A DNA stretch of 64,000 nucleotides from Pantoea allii (GCF_002307475.1 NZ_NTMH01000030.1:124001-188000); one strand, 5' to 3'; shown: positions 30,904-42,909, numbered from the stretch's first letter. Numbers and translations: made by a program. Notes: a model not told the origin generated them from the sequence alone.

Positions 30904-30937
30904 AAAACCAGCCTTGAAACACGGCTGGTTTTTTTTC
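30904..30937 (+). terminator. Terminator between convergent murA and sfsB
   Basis: The stem AAACCAGCC/GGCTGGTTT is followed by a T8 run on the plus strand. A-residues on the left side let it also work for sfsB on the minus strand. Confidence 0.9.
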
Positions 30938-30956
30938 ATCCTCAGATCGCGTTACG

Positions 30957-31238
30957 TTAGTTATTGGCTTCGTTATCTGTCGATCGCACACGTTTTTTGC
31001 GATCCAGCAAACAATGGGTTTCAGGATCGTAATAACGGCTTGGCCATATCTCGGACGGATGGACATTGATCGCATCGGCAATCAGCCATTCGCCTTTAGG
31101 CCAGGGGCGCGAAAGCGCGTTGGCCAGGGTTGATGAGCTTAGTCCTGACTGACGTGAAAGCGCCGCAAGTGTGGTACCGCGTTTACGAAGCGCGGCAATA
31201 ATATCGGCAGGATGCCAGTCCTCAGTCCTGTTCTGCAT
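30957..31238 (-). CDS. sfsB: Ner-like DNA-binding protein SfsB (Nlp)
   Basis: A 93-residue helix-turn-helix protein similar to the Mu/D108 Ner repressors (HPADIIAALRKRGTTLAALS; GLSSSTLANALSRPWPKGEW). In E. coli it stimulates maltose gene expression when CRP* is present; its normal role is unclear. The location downstream of murA and facing it is conserved. The 225 bp upstream, up to ispB, are AT-rich and hold no further gene. Confidence 0.93.
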   Translation of the reverse strand: MQNRTEDWHPADIIAALRKRGTTLAALSRQSGLSSSTLANALSRPWPKGEWLIADAINVHPSEIWPSRYYDPETHCLLDRKKRVRSTDNEANN

Positions 31239-31463
31239 AACCTTTTTCTCCTTGTCCTTGTCAGTAAGTCACACGCGAGTGGTGATAACTTATTTAAATA
31301 CTATCTGGAAATTTATGGGTTTTTATATCAGAGAATTTCCATAAGATTCCAGTAATATTTAGGCAAGCAGACAGAACTGAGCGGCCTGACGCAAAAGGCG
31401 CGTAACGCATGCAAGGGCGGAGAAAGGGGGAGAGCAACGGAGCCAGGGCGGCTCCGTCAGGGA

Positions 31464-32435
31464 TCAGAAATCGCGTTGTACCGACATGTGCGCCAGTGAC
31501 TCCAGGGCCGAGCGCCACGGCGTTTCTGGCAGAATCTGCAAGGCTTCAATGGCTTTATCGGCCTCCTGTTCAGCACGCTTACGCGTCCATTCCAGTGAGC
31601 CACACTGATTCATGGCTTCCAGAACCGGTGCCAGTAAATGGCGGCCATTACCCTGTTCAATAGCATCACGGATCATTTTCGACTGCTCAGGCGATCCATT
31701 GTTCATCGCATGAAGCAGGGGCAGGGTGGGTTTACCTTCGCTGAGATCGTCGCCGGTATTTTTCCCCAGGGTTTCCCCGTCCGCGCTGTAATCCAGTAAA
31801 TCATCAATTAACTGGAAAGCCGTTCCCAGATAGCGCCCATAATCCTGCAGCGCTTTTTCCTGCGCCGGCGTTGCCTCCGCTAAAATTGCCGATGCCTGAG
31901 AGGCCGCTTCAAATAAGCGCGCGGTTTTACTGTAGATCACCCGCATATAGCTCTCTTCCGTGATGTCAGGATCGTTGACGTTCATCAGCTGGAGCACTTC
32001 ACCTTCAGCGATGACGTTCACCGCTTCAGACATCAGCGCCAGGATGCGCAGCGAACCCATGCTGGTCATCATCTGGAAGGCGCGAGTATAGATAAAATCA
32101 CCAACCAGCACGCTGGCTGCATTGCCAAATGCAGCGTTCGCGGTGGCCTTGCCACGGCGCATATCGGATTCATCCACGACATCGTCATGCAGAAGCGTGG
32201 CGGTGTGGATAAATTCGATCAGCGCCGCATTGGTGACGTGTAGATCGCCCTGATAGCCCATGGCGCGTGCTGACAGCACGGCAATCATGGGACGGATGCG
32301 TTTACCGCCACCACTGATGATGTAATAGCCCAGCTGGTTGATGAGCGAGACATCTGAATTCAGCTGGTCGAGTATGGTCTGGTTAACGGCAGCCATGTCC
32401 TGTGCGGTTAATTCGTTAATCTGTTCTAAGTTCAT
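31464..32435 (-). CDS. ispB: Octaprenyl diphosphate synthase IspB
   Basis: It makes the C40 isoprenoid chain for ubiquinone and menaquinone. It has 323 residues, with both Asp-rich motifs (LLHDDVVDESDMRR and QLIDDLLDYSAD) and GGGKRIRPM near the N-terminus. It is divergent from rplU, with 255 bp between. Confidence 0.97.
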   Translation of the reverse strand: MNLEQINELTAQDMAAVNQTILDQLNSDVSLINQLGYYIISGGGKRIRPMIAVLSARAMGYQGDLHVTNAALIEFIHTATLLHDDVVDESDMRRGKATANAAFGNAASVLVGDFIYTRAFQMMTSMGSLRILALMSEAVNVIAEGEVLQLMNVNDPDITEESYMRVIYSKTARLFEAASQASAILAEATPAQEKALQDYGRYLGTAFQLIDDLLDYSADGETLGKNTGDDLSEGKPTLPLLHAMNNGSPEQSKMIRDAIEQGNGRHLLAPVLEAMNQCGSLEWTRKRAEQEADKAIEALQILPETPWRSALESLAHMSVQRDF

Positions 32436-32590
32436 TCGTCTTTTCAGCTATGACTCGTTTCTCTGCCATGGTAAGCGGTTTTACCCAGCCAGCGTTCAGT
32501 AATCTGTTACTGATTGTACTTGAATTTTCAGGTTGAGAAACGTTTGCATTGAGCCTGTGTTTTTTTTCTGCAAGAGTGTGCAAAGTGCTC

Positions 32591-32619
32591 TTGTCTTCTG
32601 TTGGAGTTTTGCGTAGAAT
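32591..32619 (+). promoter_or_regulatory. Promoter of rplU-rpmA
   Basis: TTGTCT (32591-32596), a 17-bp spacer, TAGAAT (32614-32619), then a GC-rich discriminator (tcgcgccc), which is typical of stringently controlled ribosomal promoters. The rplU ATG is 72 bp downstream of the -10. Confidence 0.8.
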
Positions 32620-32663
32620 TCGCGCCCTATTGTGAATATTTAGCGCGCCGCCTGATGAACTGA

Positions 32664-33002
<339 letters not shown>

Positions 33003-33014
33003 GAGGAGATCTGA

Positions 33015-33275
<261 letters not shown>

Positions 33276-33321
33276 GGTTGTCGTGACGCAGACGTTTCAC
33301 GTCTGAACGCACGAATTGAAG

Positions 33322-33347
33322 GCCCCGCAACTCTTGCGGGGCTTTTT
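33322..33347 (+). terminator. Terminator of rplU-rpmA
   Basis: The 9-bp stem GCCCCGCAA/TTGCGGGGC with a 3-nt loop is followed by TTTTT. Confidence 0.92.
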
Positions 33348-33504
33348 ACATTCTGCGACCCATTGCCCGACAGGCGACATCGCCTGAAAGATTGCTGTAC
33401 ACTTTATGTACACGCTGGCGTAAGCCAGTTTTGATTTATCCGCCGCTGGTCACGCAGAAGACCCTGGCGGACCCGTCTGCAGCGTATTGCAGACGATTGT
33501 GTGA

Positions 33505-34689
<1,185 letters not shown>

Positions 34690-34700
34690 ACCTCTTATAA

Positions 34701-34735
34701 CTGCCCCCCTTTCCGCCGGAACGGGGGCAGATTTA
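34701..34735 (+). terminator. Terminator of obgE
   Basis: The stem CTGCCCCC/GGGGGCAG (34701-34730) is followed by ATTTATTT, 11 bp after the obgE stop. Confidence 0.75.
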
Positions 34736-34737
34736 TT

Positions 34738-35020
34738 TCAGCACTCCGCCAGCACCGCCCGCGTAAATCCTGCGCTACAGCCTAATCGATCCTGTTCGTT
34801 ATGAATCTCAATCTGCCACGGCGGACTGCGTTTACCCACATGCAAATGGCGCGCAGCCGACCACCTGAAACGGCGCGCTGATGGCTGGTATTCACTTCCC
34901 ACGCCCGCCACGCGGCTGCTCCTCTGCTGCCAGATAACCTGCCACAGAAGCCCGGGTTGCGGCTAACCTCATCGAGGCTCCGCCATGCAGTTGGTCAAAG
35001 GGTTGCCGTGTCCGGCAGCG
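34738..35020 (-). pseudogene. Frameshifted remnant of a YdiI/EntH-type hotdog thioesterase
   Basis: Three minus-strand frames carry consecutive pieces of one hotdog-fold acyl-CoA thioesterase. RTRQPFDQLHGGAS...SVAGYLAAEEQ lies in the first (35014-34910). EVNTSHQRAVSGGRLRA lies in the second (34898-34848). ARHLHVGKRSPPWQIEIHNE, continuing to AVLAEC and a stop at 34738, lies in the third. These align in order with YdiI/EntH (RTKQPFGLLHGGAS, SVAGYL, WQIEIFDE from memory of the family). At least two frameshifts break the gene. The catalytic Glu region (LAES in YdiI) reads LAAT here, and the first about 45 residues are not recognisable. It is not functional as read. Confidence 0.8.
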
Positions 35021-35246
35021 AAAAAAGCCTGTCTTTACTCACTTATTAACTTAAATAAGATTAATGATTTTTCGGCGCGCGTCTGGCGCGGATTGGCGAC
35101 TGGACGAGTGCTACTCCGTGAAGGTAAAACAGAGCGAGGGGATAATGCGACCACAACGCCACCTGGAGATGGCAAGACTACCAATAGCTCGAACGGGTCG
35201 GGATGCACCGGCATGTACGCGTAAACACCCAGTGTCAATCGACAAT

Positions 35247-35280
35247 AAAAACGCAGCGGATGAATTGTCCGCTGCGTTTT
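35247..35280 (-). terminator. Terminator of dacB
   Basis: The 13-bp stem AAAACGCAGCGGA/TCCGCTGCGTTTT with a 7-nt loop is followed by ATTGTC on the minus strand, 11 bp after the dacB stop. Confidence 0.88.
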
Positions 35281-35291
35281 ATCAGTATGAA

Positions 35292-36725
35292 TCAGTAATT
35301 CTTATTAATATCGCGATAAAGTCGGCTTTCAAAACGCACCAGTGGAATACGGCGCGTGCGCTGATCTTCAGGCGGAACCGCGTATCCCGACAGGAACTGC
35401 ACGAACGCCACACGCGCCCCGCTGGAAGTGGTGATAAAGCCTGCGAGGTTGTAAACACCTTGTAGCGAACCGGTTTTTGCCGACACTTTGCCATCCAGTC
35501 CTGCTTCATGCAGGCCGCCACGGTACTGCAGCGTGCCATCGTGTCCGGCCAGCGGCAGCATCGAGATATAGTCCAGTTTGCTGTCGTTCTGTGCAATATA
35601 TTGCAGGACCTGCATCATGGTGGCGGGGGAGATCAGATCGTGGCGTGACAGGCCCGAACCATCCACCTGGATGCTGTTACCTAAATCAATATTGGCCTTT
35701 TCACGCAGGACGCGACGAACCGCGTCTGATCCCGCACGGAAGGTGCCGGGCACGTTGAAGTAATGGTGGCCGATAGTACGAAAAACCGTGTCGGCAATCA
35801 TATTATCGGACTTCTTCAACATGGTGTGCAACAGCGTATGCAGCGGTGCCGATTGCGTAGAAGCCAGCACTGTACCCGGCTCGGTCACCTGCGTCTGGCG
35901 CAACAGATGGCCGCTGTAATCAATACCAGCAGAACGCAATTCAGCTTTCAGGATCTCGCCTGCCCAGGCTGCGCCATCCTGAACCGCAAAGGCCAAAGGA
36001 AGCGGATCGCTGCGCTGACGCATACAGCCGGTTAAGGTGTAGCGGTTCAACTCTCCCGGAACGACGTCCAGCTCGCAGTATTGCCCTTCGCCACTGTTGC
36101 GCCCAATCGTGCGTACCTGGCTCAGCATGTGCGCCGGGTAATAGGACGCAATGCGGATAAAGGCATTTTCGCCTGCCTTCTCAGCACTGTAGAGCGAAAC
36201 CGAGAAGCAGTTTTTATCCACAATGGCTGCGGCAGGCGGTGCACTAAAGCACTGGGTCATGTCGTTCCACGGCCAGCCCGGTGCGGCGTCATGGCTGGCA
36301 AACACCGAGGTATCAATGACCAGATTACCTTTGATGTGCGTGATGCCTTGTTTTTTTAACGCCGCGACCATATTACGCAGATCCTGGCGGCCGAGTGTCG
36401 GGTCGCCAGCAAACCGGGCAACTAAATCACCATTAAGCGTGCCATCGACCAGCGCGCCTTTGGTTTCAAAGGTCGTTTGAAAACGGTAATCACCGCCCAG
36501 TTCCAGTAAAGCCGCCAGGGCGGTAATCACTTTCATGGTACTGGCGGGAAGTGCCATCTGTTTCCCGTGGTAATCAATAATTGGCGTTGATGCGCCCACT
36601 TTTTGCACCAGCAAAGCCAGATTGGCACCATCTGGCAGATACTGCATGTATTCATCAACTGGCGCTGCTTGTGCCTGCAGCATAAAAGCACAGGTTAATC
36701 CGGTAACAAGTCGTGAAAATCGCAT
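35292..36725 (-). CDS. dacB: D-alanyl-D-alanine carboxypeptidase/endopeptidase PBP4 (DacB)
   Basis: A periplasmic low-molecular-mass penicillin-binding protein that trims and cleaves peptidoglycan cross-links. It has 477 residues, as in E. coli: a signal peptide (cleavage near AQA), SxxK Ser62-Lys65 (PASTMK), SDN (KKSDNMIADT) and KTG (VSAKTGSLQG), with the large PBP4 insert between SxxK and SDN. The open frame starts 34 codons earlier, but the ATG at 36725 gives the signal peptide. It is divergent from greA. Confidence 0.97.
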   Translation of the reverse strand: MRFSRLVTGLTCAFMLQAQAAPVDEYMQYLPDGANLALLVQKVGASTPIIDYHGKQMALPASTMKVITALAALLELGGDYRFQTTFETKGALVDGTLNGDLVARFAGDPTLGRQDLRNMVAALKKQGITHIKGNLVIDTSVFASHDAAPGWPWNDMTQCFSAPPAAAIVDKNCFSVSLYSAEKAGENAFIRIASYYPAHMLSQVRTIGRNSGEGQYCELDVVPGELNRYTLTGCMRQRSDPLPLAFAVQDGAAWAGEILKAELRSAGIDYSGHLLRQTQVTEPGTVLASTQSAPLHTLLHTMLKKSDNMIADTVFRTIGHHYFNVPGTFRAGSDAVRRVLREKANIDLGNSIQVDGSGLSRHDLISPATMMQVLQYIAQNDSKLDYISMLPLAGHDGTLQYRGGLHEAGLDGKVSAKTGSLQGVYNLAGFITTSSGARVAFVQFLSGYAVPPEDQRTRRIPLVRFESRLYRDINKNY

Positions 36726-36846
36726 AATCTCGCGGTAACTGACAGGTGAAGGCGACAATACTACGTCCCAGGACGGTGGAAAGTAAACGATGACCCGCAG
36801 GGAACTCTGGGTTAAAATACGTATCAAATTGCAAAACCTTTTCTGG

Positions 36847-36880
36847 CCTGGAACACTTTCCGGGTCAGTATTCTTTTATT
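36847..36880 (+). promoter_or_regulatory. Terminator-like hairpin in the greA leader (possible GraL equivalent)
   Basis: The stem CCTGGAA/TTCCGGG (one G-T pair, 36847-36864) is followed by a T-rich stretch (tcagtattcttttattt), about 92 bp before the greA ATG. In E. coli short GraL RNAs end at a terminator in the greA leader. The hairpin is seen; the equivalence is inferred. Confidence 0.4.
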
Positions 36881-36971
36881 TGCAAAACGAGGTCTTGCGC
36901 CGCAGAACGCTTTTTTCTGCAGTCACCGGTCAGGATGCACCGTGAAACAGGAATGATGACGAGGAGCTAAA

Positions 36972-37448
36972 ATGAACCAGATTCCGATGACGTTAAGAGG
37001 CGCTGAAAGGCTGCGCGAAGAGCTGCATGAGCTGAAAACGGTGAAGCGCCCGCGCATTATTGCCTCCATTGCGGAGGCCCGCGAGCACGGCGATTTGAAA
37101 GAGAACGCCGAATACCATGCTGCGCGTGAAGAACAGGGGTTCTGTGAGGGACGCATTCAGGAGATTGAAGCCAAACTCTCCAATGCACAAGTGATTGATG
37201 TGACTCAGATGCCGAAAACCGGCCGCGTGATTTTTGGCGCAACGGTTAGCATCCTGAATGTGGACACCGATGAAGAGTTCACTTATCGCATCGTGGGTGA
37301 TGATGAGGCAGACTTTAAACAAAATCTGATTTCTGTTAACTCGCCGATGGCACGTGGTCTGGTGGGTAAAGAAGCCGATGACGTTGTGATTATCAAAACG
37401 CCAGGCGGTGATGTTGAGTACGAAATCCTGAAGGTGGAATACATCTGA
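36972..37448 (+). CDS. greA: Transcription elongation factor GreA
   Basis: It binds the RNA polymerase secondary channel and stimulates cleavage of the 3' RNA end in backtracked complexes. It has 158 residues: an N-terminal coiled coil with the acidic tip ([20 protein letters not shown]) and a C-terminal FKBP-like domain. GAGGAG precedes the start. It is divergent from dacB, as in E. coli. Confidence 0.98.
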   Translation: MNQIPMTLRGAERLREELHELKTVKRPRIIASIAEAREHGDLKENAEYHAAREEQGFCEGRIQEIEAKLSNAQVIDVTQMPKTGRVIFGATVSILNVDTDEEFTYRIVGDDEADFKQNLISVNSPMARGLVGKEADDVVIIKTPGGDVEYEILKVEYI

Positions 37449-37496
37449 CAGGGTGCAACTGTCTGAAAAGGGTTGCCGTACAATGTAAAGAAAGGA

Positions 37497-37519
37497 AAAA
37501 GGCCGCGCTGCGGCCTTTT
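37497..37519 (+). terminator. Terminator between convergent greA and yhbY
   Basis: The 10-bp perfect stem AAAAGGCCGC/GCGGCCTTTT with a 3-nt loop has A/T tracts on both sides, so it can serve both genes. Confidence 0.88.
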
Positions 37520-37554
37520 ATCCCATGTAAGAGCATGGCACTTTCTTTGCCCAC

Positions 37555-37848
37555 TTAACGTGGCAGAGAAATCTTGCTCTCTTTAGCGGGGCGATACAGC
37601 ACCAGCATTTTGCCAATAACCTGAACGTTGCTGGCACGGGTCTCACGTACAATGGCTTCAACGATCAACTGCCTGGTTTCACGTTCTTCAGCGGCAATTT
37701 TCACCTTGATCAATTCGTGATGTTCCAGCGCTTGTTCAATCTCAGCCAGTACACCTTCGGTCAGGCCATTGCCTCCGAGCATGACAACTGGCTTGAGCGG
37801 ATGGGCGAGGCCTTTGAGGTGCTGTTTTTGTTTGGTACTTAGATTCAT
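37555..37848 (-). CDS. yhbY: RNA-binding protein YhbY (CRM domain)
   Basis: A 97-residue single CRM-domain protein that associates with 50S precursors (MNLSTKQKQHLKGLAHPLKP; VMLGGNGLTEGVLAEIEQAL; the GxxG-like loop lies in this stretch). It is divergent from rlmE, with about 125 bp between, as in E. coli. Confidence 0.96.
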   Translation of the reverse strand: MNLSTKQKQHLKGLAHPLKPVVMLGGNGLTEGVLAEIEQALEHHELIKVKIAAEERETRQLIVEAIVRETRASNVQVIGKMLVLYRPAKESKISLPR

Positions 37849-37974
37849 CGTATTATTTACTTACTCGGGGATTGAAAACGGTTCATTCTACCGCCATCTC
37901 GGGTATATCGCCAAATCGACGCAGCCTATCGCGTGCAGATTTATCGCTACGATGACGATTTAGTTGGAAATTTT

Positions 37975-38604
37975 ATGACCGGTAAAAAGCGTTCAGCCAG
38001 CTCCAGCCGCTGGCTACAGGAACACTTTAGCGATAAATACGTGCTCCAGGCACAGAAAAAAGGGTTGCGTTCGCGCGCCTGGTTTAAACTTGATGAAATA
38101 CAGCAGGGTGACAAGCTTTTCAAACCCGGTATGACCGTGGTAGATCTGGGTGCTGCACCCGGTGGCTGGTCACAATATGTGGTACAGCAAATGGGGACCA
38201 AAGGCCGCGTTATTGCTTGTGATATTCTGCCGATGGACCCTATTGTTGGTGTCGATTTCCTTCAAGGTGATTTTCGTGAAGAATCGGTGATCAAAGCGTT
38301 ACTTGAACGTGTGGGCGATCAAAAAGTCCAGGTCGTCATGTCTGATATGGCACCGAATATGAGTGGTACACCTGCCGTAGATATTCCCCGGTCGATGTAT
38401 TTGGTGGAGCTGGCGTTGGAGATGTGTCGTGACATTTTGGCTCCCGGCGGTAGTTTTGTAGTGAAAGTGTTCCAGGGAGATGGCTTTGATGAATACCTGC
38501 GGGAAATTCGCTCCCTGTTTACGAAAGTGAAAATACGTAAGCCTGACGCTTCACGTTCACGTTCACGTGAAGTTTATATTGTGGCGACTGGGCTTAAACT
38601 GTAA
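37975..38604 (+). CDS. rlmE: 23S rRNA 2'-O-ribose methyltransferase RlmE (FtsJ/RrmJ)
   Basis: It methylates U2552 in the A-loop of 23S rRNA; in E. coli the gene is heat-shock induced with ftsH. It has 209 residues: SAM-binding [15 protein letters not shown], and the K-D-K-E catalytic residues lie in [30 protein letters not shown] and SREVYIVA. The frame is open 14 codons up; [13 protein letters not shown] is the conserved start. Confidence 0.98.
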   Translation: MTGKKRSASSSRWLQEHFSDKYVLQAQKKGLRSRAWFKLDEIQQGDKLFKPGMTVVDLGAAPGGWSQYVVQQMGTKGRVIACDILPMDPIVGVDFLQGDFREESVIKALLERVGDQKVQVVMSDMAPNMSGTPAVDIPRSMYLVELALEMCRDILAPGGSFVVKVFQGDGFDEYLREIRSLFTKVKIRKPDASRSRSREVYIVATGLKL

Positions 38605-38708
38605 CCAACGTAATGGATAACCCGGCATTCCTGCTGCGATTCCATGTGCGAAGGATCTATAGTACCCTACGCTATCTGTTAACACCGTTGTAATATGAGG
38701 TTAATCCC

Positions 38709-40646
38709 TTGAGTGACATGGCGAAAAACCTGATTCTCTGGCTAGTCATCGCGGTCGTGCTGATGTCGGTCTTCCAGAGCTTTGGGCCCAGCGAGTCGAA
38801 TGGCCGTAGGGTTGATTATTCAACCTTCCTGTCGGAAGTGAACCAGGATCAGGTCCGCGAGGCACGTATTAACGGGCGTGAAATTAACGTTATCAAAAAA
38901 GACAGCAATAAATACACCACTTACATTCCTGTCAATGACCCCAAGTTACTCGATAACCTGTTGACCAAGAACGTGAAAGTGGTTGGTGAACCACCGGAAG
39001 AACCCAGTCTGCTGGCGTCTATCTTCATCTCATGGTTCCCAATGTTACTGCTGATTGGTGTGTGGATTTTCTTCATGCGTCAAATGCAGGGCGGCGGTGG
39101 CAAAGGCGCAATGTCCTTTGGTAAAAGCAAAGCCCGCATGCTGACGGAAGATCAGATTAAAACCACTTTTGCTGACGTTGCAGGCTGTGACGAAGCGAAA
39201 GAGGAAGTCAGCGAGCTGGTTGAATACCTGCGTGAGCCGAGCCGTTTCCAGAAGCTGGGTGGTAAAATTCCTAAAGGCGTGCTGATGGTTGGCCCGCCGG
39301 GTACCGGTAAAACCTTGCTGGCGAAAGCCATTGCGGGTGAAGCGAAAGTGCCCTTCTTTACCATTTCGGGCTCTGACTTTGTTGAAATGTTCGTCGGTGT
39401 GGGTGCATCTCGTGTGCGCGACATGTTTGAACAGGCGAAGAAAGCGGCACCCTGCATTATCTTTATCGATGAAATCGATGCTGTCGGTCGTCAGCGTGGC
39501 GCCGGTTTAGGTGGCGGTCACGATGAACGTGAGCAGACCCTGAACCAGATGCTGGTTGAGATGGATGGTTTTGAAGGTAACGAAGGCATCATTGTTATTG
39601 CCGCAACCAACCGTCCAGACGTTCTTGACCCTGCGCTGCTGCGTCCGGGTCGCTTTGACCGTCAGGTTGTGGTTGGCTTGCCAGACGTTCGTGGTCGTGA
39701 GCAGATTTTGAAAGTGCACATGCGCCGTGTGCCGTTAGCAACTGATATCGACGCGGCAATCATCGCTCGCGGTACGCCGGGCTTCTCAGGTGCCGATCTG
39801 GCTAACCTGGTCAACGAAGCGGCGCTGTTCGCTGCGCGTAGCAACAAACGTGTAGTGTCGATGGTTGAGTTTGAAAAAGCCAAAGACAAGATCATGATGG
39901 GTGCAGAGCGTCGTTCCATGGTGATGACGGAAGCGCAGAAAGAGTCCACGGCTTATCACGAAGCCGGTCACGCCATTATTGGTCGCCTGGTGCCGGAACA
40001 CGATCCGGTGCACAAAGTGACGATTATCCCGCGTGGTCGTGCATTAGGTGTGACCTTCTTCCTGCCTGAAGGCGACGCAATTAGCGCCAGCCGTCAGAAA
40101 CTGGAAAGCCAGATTTCAACGCTGTACGGCGGTCGTCTGGCAGAAGAGATTATCTACGGTGTAGAGCATGTCTCAACGGGCGCATCGAACGACATCAAAG
40201 TGGCGACCAATCTGGCACGTAACATGGTGACCCAGTGGGGCTTCTCTGAAAAACTGGGTCCATTGCTGTACGCAGAAGAAGAGGGTGAGGTTTTCCTTGG
40301 TCGCTCCGTGGCGAAAGCCAAGCATATGTCCGATGAAACCGCCCGTATTATCGACCAGGAAGTGAAACATCTGATCGATACTAACTATCAGCGTGCGCGT
40401 CATATCCTGGGTGAAAATCTGGACATCCTTCATGCGATGAAAGACGCGCTGATGAAGTATGAAACCATTGATGCACCGCAGATCGACGACCTGATGGCAC
40501 GCCGGGAAGTGCGTCCGCCAGCGGGCTGGGAAGATCCCGGCAGCAGCAATTCTGACAGTAATGGCACGCCAAAGGCACCGCGTCCGGTCGATGAACCGCG
40601 TACGCCAAACCCAGGCAACACCATGTCAGAACAGTTAGACAAATAA
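38709..40646 (+). CDS. ftsH: Membrane-anchored ATP-dependent zinc metalloprotease FtsH
   Basis: It degrades membrane proteins, sigma-32 and LpxC. It has 645 residues from TTG 38709, which has GAGG at proper spacing. The ATG at 38718 (MAKNLILW, the usual database start) would give 642. Two membrane helices flank a periplasmic domain. The AAA module has GPPGTGKT and IIFIDEID, and the zinc site is HEAGH with a downstream metal-binding Asp in the [12 protein letters not shown] region. The C-terminal tail [11 protein letters not shown] is conserved. Confidence 0.98.
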   Translation: MSDMAKNLILWLVIAVVLMSVFQSFGPSESNGRRVDYSTFLSEVNQDQVREARINGREINVIKKDSNKYTTYIPVNDPKLLDNLLTKNVKVVGEPPEEPSLLASIFISWFPMLLLIGVWIFFMRQMQGGGGKGAMSFGKSKARMLTEDQIKTTFADVAGCDEAKEEVSELVEYLREPSRFQKLGGKIPKGVLMVGPPGTGKTLLAKAIAGEAKVPFFTISGSDFVEMFVGVGASRVRDMFEQAKKAAPCIIFIDEIDAVGRQRGAGLGGGHDEREQTLNQMLVEMDGFEGNEGIIVIAATNRPDVLDPALLRPGRFDRQVVVGLPDVRGREQILKVHMRRVPLATDIDAAIIARGTPGFSGADLANLVNEAALFAARSNKRVVSMVEFEKAKDKIMMGAERRSMVMTEAQKESTAYHEAGHAIIGRLVPEHDPVHKVTIIPRGRALGVTFFLPEGDAISASRQKLESQISTLYGGRLAEEIIYGVEHVSTGASNDIKVATNLARNMVTQWGFSEKLGPLLYAEEEGEVFLGRSVAKAKHMSDETARIIDQEVKHLIDTNYQRARHILGENLDILHAMKDALMKYETIDAPQIDDLMARREVRPPAGWEDPGSSNSDSNGTPKAPRPVDEPRTPNPGNTMSEQLDK

Positions 40647-40664
40647 GACGCCACGTCTTTTAAT

Positions 40665-40692
40665 AAAACCCCGGCTGGTCCGGGGTTTTTTA
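40665..40692 (+). terminator. Terminator of ftsH
   Basis: The 9-bp stem AAACCCCGG/CCGGGGTTT is followed by TTT, 18 bp after the ftsH stop and just before folP. Confidence 0.88.
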
Positions 40693-40726
40693 CATCTATA
40701 CATTGCGCCACAAGGAGTTTTTCACC

Positions 40727-41560
40727 ATGAAATTGTTCGCCCGTGATTCCCATCTCGATTTGTCATTTCCACATGTGATGGGCATTCTGAATGTCACGCC
40801 GGACTCTTTTTCCGATGGTGGTAAACATAACGCGCTGGTCGACGCGCTCACGCATACCAATGAAATGGTCAATGCCGGCGCAACCATTATTGACGTCGGT
40901 GGCGAATCCACGCGTCCCGGCGCGGATGAGGTCAGTGTTGACGAGGAGCTTGAGCGGGTGATCCCGGTGGTCGAAGCGATCGCTCAACGTTTTGAAGTGT
41001 GGATTTCGGTCGACACGTCTAAGGCTGAGGTCATCACGGAAGCCGCCAGAGTGGGCGCTCACATTATCAATGATGTTCGCTCTTTATCCGAGCCGGGGGC
41101 GCTGGCCGCCGCTGCCGCGACAGGCTTGCCTGTGTGCCTGATGCACATGAAGGGCGAGCCACGAACCATGCAGCAGGCACCGGCTTATCAGAATATCGTC
41201 AACGACGTGGATGCGTTCTTCGTCGAGCAACTGGCCCGCTGCGAGGCGGCCGGAATAAAAAAAGAGAATCTGCTGCTCGACCCGGGCTTCGGATTCGGTA
41301 AGAATCTCAGCCACAATTATGAGCTGTTGGCCCGCCTCAGCGATTTCCACCATTTTGGTCGGCCATTGCTGGTTGGTATGTCGCGTAAGTCGATGATTGG
41401 TCAACTGCTGAACGTGGGGCCAGGTCAGCGTCTGACCGGCAGCCTGGCCTGTGCAGTTATTGCCGCCATGCAGGGGGCACACATTATTCGCGTTCACGAT
41501 GTGAAAGAAACGGTCGAAGCGATGCGCGTGGTCGAAGCGACACAAAGAGCTAAAGGATGA
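40727..41560 (+). CDS. folP: Dihydropteroate synthase FolP
   Basis: It condenses p-aminobenzoate with 6-hydroxymethyl-dihydropterin diphosphate in folate synthesis and is the sulfonamide target. A 277-residue TIM barrel with MGILNVTPDSFSDGG, GGESTRPG and LLDPGFGFGKN. AAGGAG precedes the ATG at 40727; the frame is open 8 codons further up. glmM starts 6 bp after its stop. Confidence 0.97.
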   Translation: MKLFARDSHLDLSFPHVMGILNVTPDSFSDGGKHNALVDALTHTNEMVNAGATIIDVGGESTRPGADEVSVDEELERVIPVVEAIAQRFEVWISVDTSKAEVITEAARVGAHIINDVRSLSEPGALAAAAATGLPVCLMHMKGEPRTMQQAPAYQNIVNDVDAFFVEQLARCEAAGIKKENLLLDPGFGFGKNLSHNYELLARLSDFHHFGRPLLVGMSRKSMIGQLLNVGPGQRLTGSLACAVIAAMQGAHIIRVHDVKETVEAMRVVEATQRAKG

Positions 41561-41566
41561 CAGAGC

Positions 41567-42901
41567 ATGAGTAATCGTAAATATTTTGGTACAGATGGGA
41601 TTCGCGGCAAAGTGGGTGAGTCACCTATCACCCCTGATTTTGTTCTGAAACTTGGCTGGGCCGCAGGGAAAGTTCTGGCACGCCACGGTTCGAAAAAAAT
41701 TATTATAGGTAAAGACACGCGTATTTCTGGCTATATGCTGGAATCTGCGCTGGAAGCTGGCCTGGCTGCGGCAGGCTTATCTGCTGCGTTTACCGGCCCG
41801 ATGCCGACGCCTGCCATTGCCTATCTGACCCGAACGTTCCGTGCCGAAGCCGGTATCGTGATTTCAGCGTCCCATAATCCGTTTGATGATAACGGCATTA
41901 AGTTCTTCTCTGCCGAAGGCACCAAGTTGCCTGACGATGTGGAAGAAGCGATTGAGCTGGAAATGGAAAAGCCGCTGACCTGTGTTGAATCAGCCCTGCT
42001 GGGCCGCGCCAGTCGTATCGTGGATGCCGCCGGACGTTACATTGAATTTTGTAAAGGCACCTTCCCCAGCGAGCTCAGTCTGAATGGCCTGAAAATTGTG
42101 GTGGACTGCGCTAACGGCGCAACCTATCACATCGCACCTAACGTACTGCGTGAACTTGGCGCAACGGTGATTGCGATCGGTGTGCAGCCTGACGGCATGA
42201 ACATCAATAAAGCGTGTGGCGCAACCGATCTGAAAATGCTGCAACAGCGTGTACTGGCTGAGAAAGCAGACATTGGTCTGGCTTACGATGGTGACGGCGA
42301 TCGCATTATGATGGTTGACCATCTCGGCGAGAAAGTAGATGGCGATCAGATTCTGTATATCATTGCCCGCGAAGGTCTGCGCCAGGGGCAGTTGCGCGGC
42401 GGTGTCGTGGGAACGCTGATGAGCAACATGGGGCTGGAACTGGCCCTGAAGCAGCTGGGCATTCCCTTTGTGCGTGCCAAAGTGGGCGACCGCTATGTGC
42501 TCGAAAAACTCCAGGAAAAAGGCTGGCGGCTGGGCGCTGAAAACTCAGGCCACGTGATTCTGCTGGATAAAATCGCCACCGGCGACGGCATTGTGGCAAG
42601 TTTGCAAGTGCTCACTGCTATGGTACGTAATCATATGAGCCTGCATGACCTGTGCACCGGAATGAAGATGCTGCCTCAGGTACTGGTCAATGTGCGCTTT
42701 GCCGGTGAGCACGATCCCCTGGAAAGCGATGCCGTAAAAGCGGTAGCGCAGGACGTAGAAAAAGCGCTGGCTGGAAAAGGGCGCGTGCTGCTGCGTAAAT
42801 CCGGTACCGAACCCTTAATCCGCGTGATGGTCGAAGGTGAGGATGCCGCCCAGGTGACGGCACTGGCTAACCAGATTGCCGATGCGGTCAAAGCCGTCTG
42901 A
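41567..42901 (+). CDS. glmM: Phosphoglucosamine mutase GlmM
   Basis: It converts glucosamine-6-phosphate to glucosamine-1-phosphate for UDP-GlcNAc. It has 444 residues, with phospho-Ser102 in [17 protein letters not shown], the metal loop [11 protein letters not shown], and the C-terminal phosphate-binding [12 protein letters not shown]. It is cotranscribed with folP. Confidence 0.98.
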   Translation: MSNRKYFGTDGIRGKVGESPITPDFVLKLGWAAGKVLARHGSKKIIIGKDTRISGYMLESALEAGLAAAGLSAAFTGPMPTPAIAYLTRTFRAEAGIVISASHNPFDDNGIKFFSAEGTKLPDDVEEAIELEMEKPLTCVESALLGRASRIVDAAGRYIEFCKGTFPSELSLNGLKIVVDCANGATYHIAPNVLRELGATVIAIGVQPDGMNINKACGATDLKMLQQRVLAEKADIGLAYDGDGDRIMMVDHLGEKVDGDQILYIIAREGLRQGQLRGGVVGTLMSNMGLELALKQLGIPFVRAKVGDRYVLEKLQEKGWRLGAENSGHVILLDKIATGDGIVASLQVLTAMVRNHMSLHDLCTGMKMLPQVLVNVRFAGEHDPLESDAVKAVAQDVEKALAGKGRVLLRKSGTEPLIRVMVEGEDAAQVTALANQIADAVKAV

Positions 42902-42909
42902 CGCGCGTG

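Noticed and set aside
34985..35224. 79-codon plus-strand frame after obgE
   Set aside because: It overlaps the thioesterase remnant and has no similarity or ribosome-binding site.
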